Source of the DNA: Archilochus colubris
Taxonomy: Eukaryota > Chordata > Aves > Apodiformes > Trochilidae
Length of the DNA stretch: 64,000 nucleotides
Direction: 5' to 3'
Assembly: GCA_023079485.1 (NCBI GenBank)
Contig: CM041090.1
Location: forward strand, 34,002,874 to 34,066,873
Shown: in pieces, positions 28,201-37,261 of the stretch
Layout of the letters: the number at the start of each line of letters is the position of its first letter
Position numbering within the stretch: position 1 is the first letter of the stretch
Made by a program: the position numbers and the translations under genes
Notes under the pieces: generated by a model
What the model saw: only the letters and a program-made list of their open reading frames with translations
The model's database searches: none
What the model was told of the DNA's origin: nothing

Positions 28201-31200
28201 CCAGGCTGTTGCACCAAGGGTTGGCAATGGCAGTTGTCATGAAAAGAACACACCTCATTTGAAGACAGAGTTTTCCAAGCCACAGAGCAGAGCTGACAAC
28301 AAAACAATGGACTTAATAGTGGAAGGAGAGAGAGAGACAATCACCGATCCCCTGCAACCCTCAAGGTGTAGCGCTTCAAGAAATCCAGAGCAGAATAAGG
28401 CCACACCTGAATGTGTCATTAAGGAAAAGTCCTTGCACATGAAGAGACCCTTGCCAAGTCCAGCACCTCCACCTCCACAGCAGAAAGAGCACTCACCGAG
28501 CTCCAGAGCTGAGAATTTGGAGCTAAACAATAGCAGTGCAGTTCGAACTCCTCCTGTGGGAATGAGCAAGCAGATGGGAAACAAACCTGAGCAAAGTCCA
28601 GTAGGAAGCACATTCCTGGTTGGTAGCAATGCCCAGAATCAGCCAGGTGGGATAGAGGTACACAGCTTCAGGTCAGCATTCAGAGGGAAATGTTTTGATC
28701 GGGATATACTAACCACCACAGTGACTTTGCAGCAGCCTGTTGAGCTGAACGGAGAGGATGAGCTTGTTTTCACTGTAGTGGAAGAACTATCCATTAGCGG
28801 GATTATGGATAATGGAAGACCTTCCAGTATCATTAGCTTTAACAGTGATTGCTCCCTTCAGGCACTTGCCTCGGGTTCGAGGCCGGTCAGTATTATCAGC
28901 AGCATAAATGATGAGTTTGATGCTTATACCTCACAGGAGACTTCTACTGGTGTAAATATTGATATTGTTGTGCCCTTTGCTAAGGATCCCTTTACCAGCA
29001 GCAGACGTTCCTCCATCAGTTCATGGCTTAGTGAAGTCAGCATCTGTACAATTGAAAGTGACGGAGCCCAGTCCAGTGACAGTTTTATCGCACAGTCATC
29101 TTACAGCTGTAATAAGTCTGAGGAACCCTTCAACTTGGACACCTCACATTTCTCCATCCCCCTGAAAAGCGCTTTGAATGACAGTGGATTTTGCTTCTCT
29201 GAACTGGAGAATGAGAGCTTGAGTTCCAGCAAGCTGTCCTCAGGCATCAGCAAAAGCCCTCAGACCTCTGAAAGTACCAAAGCATCTCAGATACAAAATG
29301 CTTTTTGTGTCACTGATCAGCCCGTAAAAATAAAATTTAGTAATTCTCGTGATATGCCTGTGATAGAAACAATACATTCTAGTCTTCCTAGGAAAACAAA
29401 AACTACCTCGTCTCCAATCCATGATAATACTGTCCTCAGCTATAGAGAGCTACAGAATCCACATGGTGTATTTGAAGATCCCTGGCTGTTGCGCACTGAT
29501 TATCAGTTGGAAGCAAAACCTGCAGACTCCTTGCTGTCTCCAAAATCTCACACATTTGGTACTGAGAAGCAGCCAGGAAAAGCTGCCCAGTATTTTGATG
29601 CGGCCTCCAGGCCAACAAAGTCACAGACTATGCTCACCTGTTCACAGAGGGTTGTGGATGGCTGTGAAATGGCCTGCAAATCCTCCAGTGGAGCTGCAAA
29701 GAAGTCAGAAGCTGCAATGAAGATACCACAGCTGAAAAGAGGAGCCACCACACTGGGAGTGATGCCAGTGTCACATGCTAACAGTACTTTGTCAGAGGCT
29801 GCGACTCGAGGGAGTTTGGATACTCCCTTGGCCACGGGCAGTTTGAAGTCATCACTGGGAAAGAAGAGCACACCACAGAAATCTACTGCGTTGCCCAAGA
29901 CAGGTGGTCCGACACCTCCAACACCTCCTATACGCAAGTCAAGCCTGGAGCAGAAACCTGTTGGTCTGGGCAATGGTGGGGGAAAAGCCTCGGGCATGGA
30001 CTGTGCCAGAGCTGTCATGCCAAAAGCTGAAGACGAAGCAGATGCCCGGTTGAAAGTCGGGTCTTACTTCAGTGAAAGTGCCAGCAGCAAAATAAACTTG
30101 AAAGGTGACCACTCTCTTCCCAAGATGACATCCAGCTTAAAGGTGAAATCCTCAAAGAGCGAAGCTGTGCACCGTTATGGGAGCCACATGTCCCTGGAGA
30201 GGTGTGACAGCCTGACCTCGGTTGGATCTAAAGCAAGCATGGTGAGGGAGAACAGCAGTACCAGCAGCAGCCGGACAGGGCGTTCTGTCCCCAGGCTGGG
30301 GGTCCCCCCTGTTGCCTCTGGTGTAGGTTTACCACCGCCTTTCACTTCCCCTGTGCCTGGTAAAAACAGCCAGGCAAAACCCACAGCTAACCAGAAGGTA
30401 CAAGCAAATGGGAATAAAAACCGGGGCCTTTCTGCCAGCGGGTCAAAGTCTCTCAGTTCTTCCATGAAGTCCCTGGTTCAGCCTGCAGGGAAGGGCTCTG
30501 GCATGGCGCCTGTTGGGAAGGCAGCCCCCCGCTCTGTGCAGCCTGTCAGCAGCAAACCTGGACGAGGGACCATCATGGGGACCAAGCAGGCCCTGAGAGC
30601 AGCCAACAGCCGCGTGAACGAGCTGGTGTCAGGTGGCTCTGGCAAGGTGGGCCACTTCCGAGGCTCCACTGACTCTGACAGTGGCAATGACAGCGGCATT
30701 AACCTCAGTGATGAGAAGTCGCAGATCCCTGTGCTGCCGTCTCCATACAGCAAGATAACTGCACCACGGCGGCCTCAGCGGTACAGCAGCGGGCACGGCA
30801 GTGACAACAGCAGCGTCCTCAGTGGGGAGCTGCCACCAGCCATGGGGAGGACGGCTCTGTTTTACCACAGCGGGGGCAGCAGTGGCTACGAGAGCATGAT
30901 TCGGGACAGCGAGGCCACTGGCAGTGCCTCCTCAGCGCACGACTCCATGAGTGAAAGTGGGATGTCTTCACCGGGCCGTATGAGGAGCCTCAAGTCCCCC
31001 AAGAAACGATCAACTGGTAAGAAATGAAGGGGAAGGTGACCTGGTGTCTGCTGGGGCTCCGCTGTCCCTGAGGAAGGGCGTGTGTTTCATGGTGTCTCTG
31101 AGAGATAGAGAGAGGAAATCTGGGGGAAACTCAAAGCAGGGAGGAGGACTGCCTGCCTGCGCTTGTGTGTACACCTGTATCGCTGTGACAGCAGCTACAT

Positions 31201-34200
31201 GTCATTTATTTCACTTCAAAGCTGCAGGTGTGACACAGGTGCTGCAGTGGAGAGGGCAGGAGAGGTGCTGGGTCCCCCGGGGGCAATCTCGATGTGAGGG
31301 AGGAGGCAGCAGATGGCCGCTGGCAGAGAGGGGGATGCTCCTTCTTCCATCAGCAGCGTTGGCAGTGGGTGTAGTGCCACGGTTGCCCAAAACAGGAGAG
31401 TGTTATAGGTGGGTTGAGAAGAGTGAGGGTGCTGAGTGGGCGCTGGTGAGTTTTTGTGAGGATTAAGTGAGTGTCAGGAAAGACAGATGAGGAGAGGAGG
31501 AGCTCTGCTGCCAGGGATCTGTGAGGGAATTTCAGTGAAACAGGCTGGGACTGTAGTTTGGAAACAAGGGAATAGGCCTGGAGGGCAGAATAGCATTGAT
31601 GAATTAATGAGGATTGCTAAATGTGGGTTAATTACCCAAAGGTAAGTCTTAGGGGTAAAACAGAAGAGCACATATGTAAGATGCAGTGACTCTTACGATA
31701 ACGCTGCCAGCTAATTGCAAATTTATTGTATTGCACTTTAATAGCCGTTTTATAAAGAAATATTTTGTGTTTATGTGGATACTGTAAACAATAGAAAAAT
31801 GACTGAGGGAGTCACTCAGAAGAGGCTGCTCTCGCTCACATACTGCCAAGGCAAAGATGTCCAACCATGCCATACAAAAGTGGGCATACAAGAACCTGGT
31901 CTCTTTCCTGTGCTCCAGTGCTTTTTCTTATTGCATTAGCAGGTGCTGCTCACATAAGTGCTGCTAGTTGTAGCTAGCTTCAAAATCAGGCCCATGTGGC
32001 TACTGTTACAGTATTAGTTTTTAGTGATCTAGGTTGAAGTCCTGTAGTATTGTAAAGAATTAGTGCCATGTAGCTAATGGCAATCAGTGCCATGTAGCTA
32101 GTGACCAGCAGTCTCATTCAGCAACCTAAGAACACTGTTGAAAATATAGTAAAACCTAATACCAGCAATGTGCTGAATCTGAGCTTTTGCTTGGAAAGTG
32201 GTAATTATTGTAATCCCTGTAGACACGCACCCATAATGCTTGATTCTGACAGTAAAACCAAATGAGTTAAAGTGATGGAGATCTCATGGTGCTTTCTGGT
32301 CAAAGCAACTGAGTTGCTTCAGCAGGTGATAAATAATTTTTGAAATTTAGTGCAATATTTGCTGCAGTTGTCTTCCCACAGCATATCAACCTTTTAAACC
32401 TTTCCTACAAATCAATGTTAACAGCTGTGCAAGTTGCACATATTGAGAAGGCATTACCCAATGATGGATTTGTATTTGGTTTTGCCCCAGGAAATGCTTG
32501 TAAGGTCTTTAAAAATGACAACCTATTTTTTTCCAATTTAAATTGCTCTATATCAGTAAATCATGCATTACTTTTTTTGAGTGCTGTAGACTTTGAGACA
32601 ATAATGTTTTATACATGAAATGAAGTTTCCTAGGAAGTTCATGAAATATTTCTTATAAGAAATGTTTCATGCAGACCTAATTGGCCCAGTATTTGCTGTA
32701 ATTTTTGCGAAGTGTTAAGATTCCTGGAGTAGCTTATGTTGCTCTAAACTGTATTGGAGTTATGAAGTCACTGAATTTAAGGACAGATCTGAGTCTTATA
32801 TATGTCACTGAAAACCTTGTCCCCATATCCTTTTAACTTCATGTATGGAGCAATGATGTTGACCCTGGCTTGTACAGTGGAAGGATATGAAATTTTTCTG
32901 TTTAGTATATGTGCTTAACTGCATGTGTTCATTGTCCTCTTCAGAGGGACCCTGCTTTCATCAAAGTGGTTAGAGGAACACAATTATGGCAGGAGATTTC
33001 ATCAGGCAGGGCTATAGTGGTGATTCAGGCTAAATAAACTGGGGTTGCGAGAATAGCAAACAGGTGTTGTAGAAGTAGTCTTCCCCTTCCCTTGTTACTT
33101 AGAAATTAGCAAGGATGCAATTATACTACTTATACTTAAAGCTACCATGTAGTGTAGCTTGTTTCTTGTGGCTTTCAGCCCTTCTGTTTACTAGGGATTT
33201 GTCTGCAGCCTTAACATTGCCTTGTACTCATGCTTGACATGTGTAGTGGAAAGATCAGCCTTCTCGGGAATGAAGAGAGGCTTTAAATTGCAAAAAAAAA
33301 ATGCTGGACACCAAAGTACCAACCGTTCCGTACAAAGGTACTAACATTTTCGGAGGACACGAGTAAGGCTCTGCTTCATAAAACTTGAGCCCTGGTTTGT
33401 GCATTAAGGTGATAGTATGCTGTTTGTAAATCTGGAATCTGGGTGCCCTGCTATTGAGGAATTGATGAGGTTTGTCATGCTCTGAGCTTCTGAGTACTGA
33501 TGTAAACGGGTGGTGACGGCCCTCAAAATTAGAGGTGCAATGCTCAGGTTGCAGCTTGGTTGGTTGCTACCTTTTGAATACCTTCTAATTGCACAAATCC
33601 ATTGAAAACTGCTGGTATTTAGCATCTTTAAAGCATTGGTAGTAGTTCTGGAGAGAACTGTGTGCTCTTTGCAAAGAGGTAATATAAGGACAGGGATTTT
33701 AGATAGCCTTGGTTGGCTTTAACAGGAGGAGCAGGAGATTTCCAGTCTTCTGCCACTGTCATTAGTGGTTCAAAATTCCTCATTATCTCATTTCCATTGC
33801 GAGGTAATGAATACAATTTTAGCTCACCAAATTAAAATTAATCCAGGCAAAATATTTTTGCAAGGAGATAGTAGAGATAATAGATGTTCGGACATCTGCT
33901 TTGGATGAGGAACTACTAATCTGTGAACCAAGTGGAGCTTACTTTGGCAAGGCGGTTACTCAGCAGCCTGGGGGTATTCTACTAAAAGGAAAAGATCAAG
34001 AAAAGCATTTCTTCCTAACTATCCTGAAAACCTAGATCTTTCTATAAGAAATTATTTTCTTTTAGGATAGTCTCTTGGAGTCTGAGGAAGGCTTGTTGTT
34101 TGTATTTTAGGTCTCCAGCGTCGTAGACTGATCCCTGCTCCATTGCCAGATGCTGCCTCCCTAGGAAGAAAACCCAGCGTCGCTGGCCAATGGGTTGATC

Positions 34201-36005
34201 TACCACCTTTGCCAGGCACTTTAAAAGAGCCATTTGAAATTAAGGTTTATGAGATAGATGATGTGGAACGATTACAGCGACACAGACAAGAGGAAACTGA
34301 GGTCAGCACATATATTACAACAACTGTAGACAACTTAAATTACAGTATACAGACAGAATCCTTGCTTGAATGCTGGAATGGTGTTCAGGAAATTGATTGT
34401 AATTAAAGCACTATAATTATTAATTTTACAATTCATATGTTGGGGTATGCTTAACATAGAAAATGAAAATGATTACTGTCTAAAATTAATTGTGTCTAAC
34501 ATGACTGATGGTGTAAATGGAAGTTACCAATGAATACATTATGAGAAGACTTTATAATCTTAGCTTGGCTGATGAAACCTTACAACCTCCCTCATCTATA
34601 GGGCCATTAACTCTTTATGTAAATTACAGAATTCTATTAAATCAGGGATGCACTGAGTTAATTAGAAAACACTTCCAACTAATTCTCTTTTGGAGACCAG
34701 AATTTGATATTCTTTTGATGCCTTTTCCCCATTTCATTCATAATAGCCTTTCCAGGATGCTGGGAAAGTAGGAATGCTTTTAAGAAAATAAGAATTGACA
34801 TGCTTTAGGATTAAAGATAGCTCGCAAATTATTATTAGACTGAGTTTATAATTTTCACTGGTGGAAAAAAAATATCCTCTACAAACAGTAGTAATTTTAG
34901 AATGTATTAGAGAGGTTTGCTAATTCAGAGAAGTGCAACAAATGCTCGAGTGAGTCAGCATGCTCTTACTCTAGATTAGAATCCATTAATGGAAACCTGA
35001 GGTAAGAAAACCCAGCACAACAAAACCAAAAAAATGGTCTTTGTCTTAAAAGGGTCTGATGTATTTCCATACCAATCTGAAGATACTAGAAAGGCGCCAG
35101 CAGCGCATCAGAGAAGTGAAGGCAAAGCATGAATTTTTGAAGGAAGAGTTGGAAGAGACAAAGTGCAGATTGATGATGGATCCAAATAAGTGGAAAGAAG
35201 ACTGTAAGTACTCTACAAAAATAGCAATATGATAAGCATTTAACAAATTCTCAGCACGTGAGTAGTTCCCTTGAAAAAGTTAAGCTCTTGCTAAGGTACT
35301 TTGCTGAAATGAGCCCTAGAATACTCTGACTCCATTTATGTTTCTGTGGTAGGGGATTTATTCACTGCTGAATAGTACAGGAAATGAACAAAAGAACCCT
35401 TCCAATCAGAGGAGAATATAAAAACAATGGAGAGTCTCACTGTGATATGTGTTAACATTAAAAATTTGGATAACAGTTAATTTTCCTTCTTTCCAAAGAA
35501 GGAAAAAAAAATGTTTCCATATCCACGTTATAGCTGGGAAACAGGAATGAGATTTGTTCCTAGACTGAGTGCTGTGCTTAACTGGAGCCTCAAGGTAGAA
35601 TTTTTGCATCTGCTGAATGAAATAAAAAAACCCTGTTGGTTTAAGAGAAATACAATTAATACTCTATGTCATTGGCTCCCTTGTGATAGAGTAATGTTTT
35701 CTAAGAGCTTTTTCTCTCGCTAATTTTTAAGAGAAATACAATTAATACTCCATGTCATTGTCTCCCTTGTGGTAGAATAATGTTTTGCTATGAGCTTTTT
35801 TCCTTACTCACTAATTTTTTGTCTGACAGTTGAAGTGGATCCTGATCTTGATAAGGAGTCACAGGAGTACCTGGAGGCACTGGAACAAGTGACAGAGGAA
35901 CTGGAGCAGTGTGTTAATCTCTGCAAGTCACATATCATGATAGTGACGTGTTTTGATATTGGAATAACAGATGCACAAGATGGAGTAAGGGAAGTGGAGG
36001 TTTGA
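7088..36005 (+). CDS. KIF26A: KIF26A, kinesin family member 26A, 3' part (11 coding exons, N-terminus outside window)
   Basis: Spliced CDS: 7088-7271, 21262-21471, 23450-23543, 24019-24281, 24534-24717, 25011-25170, 26912-27074, 27632-31016, 34111-34301, 35053-35203, 35830-36005. All introns are GT-AG and the joined frame stays open for 1719 codons plus TGA. Residue numbers used below count from the first complete codon at 7089. Residues 1-61 are a basic/proline linker, about 62-419 the motor-like domain, 420-1547 a disordered Ser/Pro-rich region, and 1548-1719 a conserved C-terminus with a predicted coiled coil. Wording such as [14 protein letters not shown] and [14 protein letters not shown] matches KIF26A as I remember it better than its paralogue KIF26B. 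From the literature: KIF26A is an atypical kinesin that binds microtubules without measurable ATPase activity and restrains GDNF-RET signalling through GRB2 in enteric neurons; later work links it to cortical development. The start codon and roughly the first 300 residues lie upstream. Identity rests on remembered homologues, not on a search. Confidence 0.96.
7525..7858 (+). repeat. CR1 LINE 3' fragment, sense orientation
   Basis: A 5'-truncated CR1 copy starts 250 bp after the first visible exon. It encodes, still partly open, the end of the CR1 reverse transcriptase [32 protein letters not shown] and [13 protein letters not shown]. It is followed by the CR1 3' tail TTGGACTCGATGATCTCTGA and ends ATTCTATGATTCTATGAT, the 8-bp CR1 terminal repeat. 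The relatively intact sequence suggests a fairly young copy. 5' truncation is the usual state of CR1 insertions. Confidence 0.95.
9976..10019 (+). repeat. (TTTA)n microsatellite
   Basis: About ten TTTA units with one interruption, ending in a T run. Located in the 14-kb intron. Confidence 0.95.
10929..10990 (+). repeat. Poly-T / (GT)n / TTTTG compound simple repeat
   Basis: A T run, GGG, a second T run, about nine GT units and TTTTG units in series. The minus-strand open frame here, ending in poly-Thr/Lys, is an artefact of this repeat. Confidence 0.95.
11031..11038 (+). promoter_or_regulatory. Consensus CRE palindrome TGACGTCA
   Basis: The full 8-bp CREB/ATF site occurs in an otherwise CpG-poor intron, just after a simple repeat and before a CR1 copy. 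The match is exact; function is unknown. Confidence 0.35.
11256..11486 (-). repeat. CR1 LINE 3' fragment, antisense orientation
   Basis: On the + strand it begins TCATAGAATCATAGAATTGG, the reverse complement of the CR1 3' end, and runs back to CCCCTGGCACAA, the complement of the TTGTGCCAGGGG segment. It belongs to the same subfamily as the copy at 7525-7858, from which it differs by scattered substitutions and a 6-base deletion near the 3' tail (GGACTC missing). It is 5'-truncated to about 230 bp. Confidence 0.95.
11487..11900. other. Possible older repeat-derived segment next to the antisense CR1
   Basis: The text here (GTGCCTTGACCCAG, TTCAATAACTGG, ATGGAGGTCCATGATG, TAGTTTGGATGAGGAGCTGA) has the flavour of the middle of a CR1 reverse transcriptase, in sense orientation, but is too diverged for me to be sure. 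It could equally be unique sequence. Confidence 0.25.
18964..19011 (+). repeat. (TTTTG)n/(TTTTA)n simple repeat
   Basis: TTTTG-like units give way to TTTTTA units. The hydrophobic Phe/Ile-rich open frame over this place is explained by the repeat. Confidence 0.9.
20652..20722 (+). repeat. T-rich low-complexity tract
   Basis: Several T runs with CC and GGTTGG interruptions, about 540 bp upstream of the exon at 21262. It is too far away to be that exon's pyrimidine tract. Confidence 0.8.
21262..21471 (+). CDS. KIF26A: KIF26A window exon 2: start of motor-like domain
   Basis: The acceptor is TTCTTGCAG ending at 21261; the donor is GTACTG at 21472. Both ends are phase 0, so the exon adds exactly 70 residues (62-131). 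It begins [11 protein letters not shown], the first beta strand of a kinesin head (usually V-x-V-x-V-R-x-R-P). [14 protein letters not shown] and [15 protein letters not shown] follow, corresponding to the FxFDxVF motif of kinesins. The last Arg-Pro of the strand, normally next to the nucleotide base, reads Ile-Cys-Pro here, as is usual for this family. Confidence 0.96.
21472..23449 (+). other. KIF26A: KIF26A intron, 1978 bp
   Basis: Unique AT-rich sequence between the first two motor exons. It includes a short pyrimidine-rich patch near 22868-22887. Nothing else recognised. Confidence 0.8.
23450..23543 (+). CDS. KIF26A: KIF26A window exon 3: helix before the P-loop and its first half
   Basis: The acceptor is TCTTTCAG ending at 23449; the donor is GTGAGC at 23544. 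It encodes residues 132-162 plus the first base of Gly163, reading [22 protein letters not shown] and then [10 protein letters not shown]. In ordinary kinesins this segment ends in the YGQTGSGKT P-loop; here the matching residues are FGHVKLGKS once joined to the next exon. The intron splits the P-loop. Reading through the donor gives a few non-kinesin residues before a stop, which supports this boundary. Confidence 0.96.
23544..24018 (+). other. KIF26A: KIF26A intron, 475 bp, interrupting the P-loop codons
   Basis: AT-rich. The intron sits after the first base of the Gly163 codon, inside the P-loop coding sequence. No repeat or exon seen. Confidence 0.85.
24019..24281 (+). CDS. KIF26A: KIF26A window exon 4: second half of P-loop and following helices
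   Basis: The acceptor is CATTCCAG ending at 24018; the donor is GTATAA at 24282. The exon supplies the last two bases of Gly163, then residues 164-250 beginning [11 protein letters not shown], continuing through [16 protein letters not shown] and ending [21 protein letters not shown] corresponds to the TM-x-G segment after the P-loop in kinesins. The sequence is the conserved KIF26 head with no frame damage. Confidence 0.96.
24534..24717 (+). CDS. KIF26A: KIF26A window exon 5: switch I region
   Basis: The acceptor ends TTCAAG at 24533 (AAG rather than CAG); the donor is GTATGA at 24718. It encodes residues 251-311 plus the first base of Met312. [22 protein letters not shown] is followed by an acidic loop and then [19 protein letters not shown]. 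The RRNSH at 288-292 aligns with the SSRSH switch I of ordinary kinesins; the Ser and Arg that normally contact the gamma-phosphate are replaced. A short 252-bp intron precedes it. Confidence 0.96.
25011..25170 (+). CDS. KIF26A: KIF26A window exon 6: switch II region
   Basis: The acceptor is TTTGTTTCAG ending at 25010; the donor is a strong GTAAGT at 25171. It completes Met312 and encodes residues 313-364 plus two bases of Lys365: [17 protein letters not shown], a short variable loop, [16 protein letters not shown] and GAKHVPY. DLGSCE at 323-328 stands where kinesins have DLAGSE, so the switch II glycine of the DxxG motif is a serine here. Confidence 0.96.
25171..26911 (+). other. KIF26A: KIF26A intron, 1741 bp
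   Basis: AT-rich with CTATATAA-type repeats at 25325-25405 and a TTTC microsatellite at 25527-25543. A compositionally distinct, GC-richer patch lies at about 26150-26400 with open frames on both strands; its origin is not recognised. Confidence 0.7.
25527..25543 (+). repeat. Short (TTTC)n microsatellite
   Basis: About four TTTC units inside the intron between window exons 6 and 7. Confidence 0.8.
26912..27074 (+). CDS. KIF26A: KIF26A window exon 7: microtubule-binding loop and end of motor-like domain
   Basis: The acceptor is TTACACAG ending at 26911; the donor is GTTGGT at 27075. It completes Lys365 and encodes residues 366-419, [17 protein letters not shown], then RTTMIAHIS, then [16 protein letters not shown] and a lysine-rich end. 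Joined to the previous exon it gives [13 protein letters not shown], a close match to the kinesin loop-12/helix-5 signature HIPYRDSKLTRLL that contacts tubulin. The following exon joins in phase 0. Confidence 0.96.
27075..27631 (+). other. KIF26A: KIF26A intron, 557 bp, before the giant exon
   Basis: Unique sequence, AT-rich towards its 3' end, with a CATA-type run near 27570-27592. Nothing else recognised. Confidence 0.85.
27632..31016 (+). CDS. KIF26A: KIF26A window exon 8: giant 3385-bp exon, disordered Ser/Pro-rich tail
   Basis: The acceptor is CATTTGCAG ending at 27631; the donor is GTAAGA at 31017. It encodes residues 420-1547 without interruption, about two thirds of the visible protein. 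The start ([16 protein letters not shown] and [19 protein letters not shown]) and two inner blocks are strongly KIF26-like: [16 protein letters not shown] near 28742 and the [18 protein letters not shown] region near 30810-30950. Proline-rich patches near 28451-28490 and 29905-29943 ([10 protein letters not shown]) are possible SH3 ligands, which is an inference. Composition is Ser/Lys/Pro-rich with few long hydrophobic runs, so most of it should be disordered. The 3' third is clearly more GC-rich than the 5' third. Confidence 0.97.
31017..34110 (+). other. KIF26A: KIF26A intron, 3094 bp, after the giant exon
   Basis: The first 400 bp are GC-richer, continuing the composition of the giant exon; an open frame at 31044-31466 shows no family. 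A 15-base direct repeat AGTGCCATGTAGCTA occurs at 32062 and 32086. The rest is AT-rich unique sequence. Confidence 0.75.
34111..34301 (+). CDS. KIF26A: KIF26A window exon 9: conserved C-terminal block
   Basis: The acceptor is TGTATTTTAG ending at 34110; the donor is GTCAGC at 34302, a weak match at positions +3 to +6. It completes a split Gly codon and encodes [14 protein letters not shown], then [17 protein letters not shown] and [19 protein letters not shown]. This block is conserved in both KIF26A and KIF26B as I remember them. Phase 0 at the donor. Read-through of the donor stays open for 34 more codons to a TAA at 34404-34406. Confidence 0.95.
34302..35052 (+). other. KIF26A: KIF26A intron, 751 bp, with open 5' end
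   Basis: The first 102 bases stay in frame with exon 9, ending at TAA 34404-34406. An ATTAAA variant polyadenylation signal overlaps that stop (34402-34407). The remainder is AT-rich. Confidence 0.8.
35053..35203 (+). CDS. KIF26A: KIF26A window exon 10: predicted coiled coil
   Basis: The acceptor is GTCTTAAAAG ending at 35052; the donor is GTAAGT at 35204. It encodes residues 1612-1661 plus one base of Phe1662: [19 protein letters not shown], then [19 protein letters not shown] and [12 protein letters not shown]. Charged residues alternate with Leu/Ile in a heptad-like way, so a short coiled coil is likely. The segment parallels the LKILEHRQQRI region of KIF26B. Confidence 0.95.
35642..35819 (+). 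repeat. Tandem duplication, 86-bp period, at the last splice acceptor
   Basis: Unit 1 (35642-35727) and unit 2 (35728 to about 35819) both begin TAAGAGAAATACAATTAATA and share ATGTCATTG, CTCCCTTGTG and TAATGTTTT, ending in CTAATTTTT. They differ by scattered substitutions and a few inserted bases in unit 2. Unit 2 ends about ten bases before the AG of the final coding exon, so branch-point and pyrimidine-tract sequence may be present twice. Confidence 0.92.
35830..36005 (+). CDS. KIF26A: KIF26A window exon 11: C-terminus and stop
   Basis: The acceptor is GTCTGACAG ending at 35829. The exon completes Phe1662 and encodes 57 further residues before TGA at 36003-36005: [34 protein letters not shown], then [13 protein letters not shown] and the end VREVEV. 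The ending agrees with remembered KIF26A C-termini (…CFDI… then a short acidic Val-rich tail). The coding part is 176 bp and the exon continues as 3' UTR. Confidence 0.95.
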
Positions 36006-36658
36006 AGAGAGGTTTTTCAAGGGACTGAAGGAAGTGAAGCTGGATCGTCTGACATGGAGAAGTAAAAAGACTGAGTAGCTGGGAAGTGAAGGAGGAAAGG
36101 TGAAGAGTAAAAAGCAACAAGTGTTGTAAGAGAAAGAAATGGTTGGGAATGTTCATAAATCATTTGGTGCCTCAACGTGACCTGAACTGTACAAAGATAT
36201 AAGTAGGATCAAATCTTGCTTCTACCAGCGGGAAGTGAAGAAATTTACTACAAACCAAGATATTAATTAAGAAAAGAACATACATGGAAGTGCCTTTAAA
36301 GTTGATTTGATTTTCATTTTTGTATTTGGTGCTAGAATTAAAGCCAGCAAACCTAAGCAGACCACAAAATGTATTCCTGCAAAAAAAATTTTATACTGTA
36401 TAGTGTATTTATGACTATATGTAAAAAACAAACAACATTGTAGCAAAAGCAATAAGTAAATTATGTTTTCATACCTGAACTTGCCTTCTTGTTTCATAGA
36501 AAAGCTGTTTTATGTAGCAGAGTTAAAATTGTATTATAATTGTTTTCTTGGTTAGGGTTCAAGATATTTTTATGAACATTTATCTATTGAAAAGGTGTAT
36601 TATGGCATTTTGAGATTGTTTTACCTTCAAGTTTTGTATTATTACTTTTTCAGATCAA

Positions 36659-36664
36659 AATAAA
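36659..36664 (+). terminator. Proximal polyadenylation signal AATAAA
   Basis: AATAAA lies about 650 bp after the KIF26A stop, followed by a T-rich stretch (TTTGTTTTCTG) within 20 bases that could serve as the downstream element. It is a plausible end for a short 3' UTR. Confidence 0.5.
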
Positions 36665-37261
36665 TGTTTGTTTTCTGATTTATATATGCATATATAGATA
36701 TATATTAATCACTTACCTACTTCTTGGTTACTAACCTCACTTATCACAGACCTGGTCTTTTTGGAGTTGTAAACTTACTGTGAGGAAGTCTACAAAGGGC
36801 ACTGTGCTTTTTTTTTTTTTTTTTCCTCTCTGACTGCAGGAATTGAGAATTATGTTTATTACCAAAACCATAAAACAAGCAAAAAAAAAGGAACAAAAAG
36901 TTTTTGTAAATGTTAAGTTAGGTCCATATTTTTATATAGTTTTGACTATAAATATAGCATTTGCATTTTGAACTTTTAAGACAAATAGTATATCTTTTTA
37001 CAGTTTTTCTAAGGAAGGCAAACCCTCAGGATCAAGTTTATACATGCTGCATGGGATTTGTGCTTTTTTGAAGGAGGCCACTTAAGTGTGGAAACTATTG
37101 ATAAATTGTTGCCAAACAAATACTTTTGAAAAGGTTTAATAGTGTATGTAATACCACATTTCATAATGATTCATATTTTCTAATCATCTTCCTTTTTATG
37201 GTTTTTTCGAATCCTTTGTACAAATATGTATTATAACAGCTTGCTTCAGTTTTTATCTGTG

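Noticed and set aside
28871..28884. GGGTTCGAGGCC, similar to a tRNA T-loop
   Set aside because: Inside the KIF26A coding frame, with no acceptor stem or D-arm around it.
27811..30868. Several minus-strand frames up to 156 codons within the giant exon
   Set aside because: Shadows of the KIF26A coding frame; the plus-strand reading is strongly conserved and unbroken.
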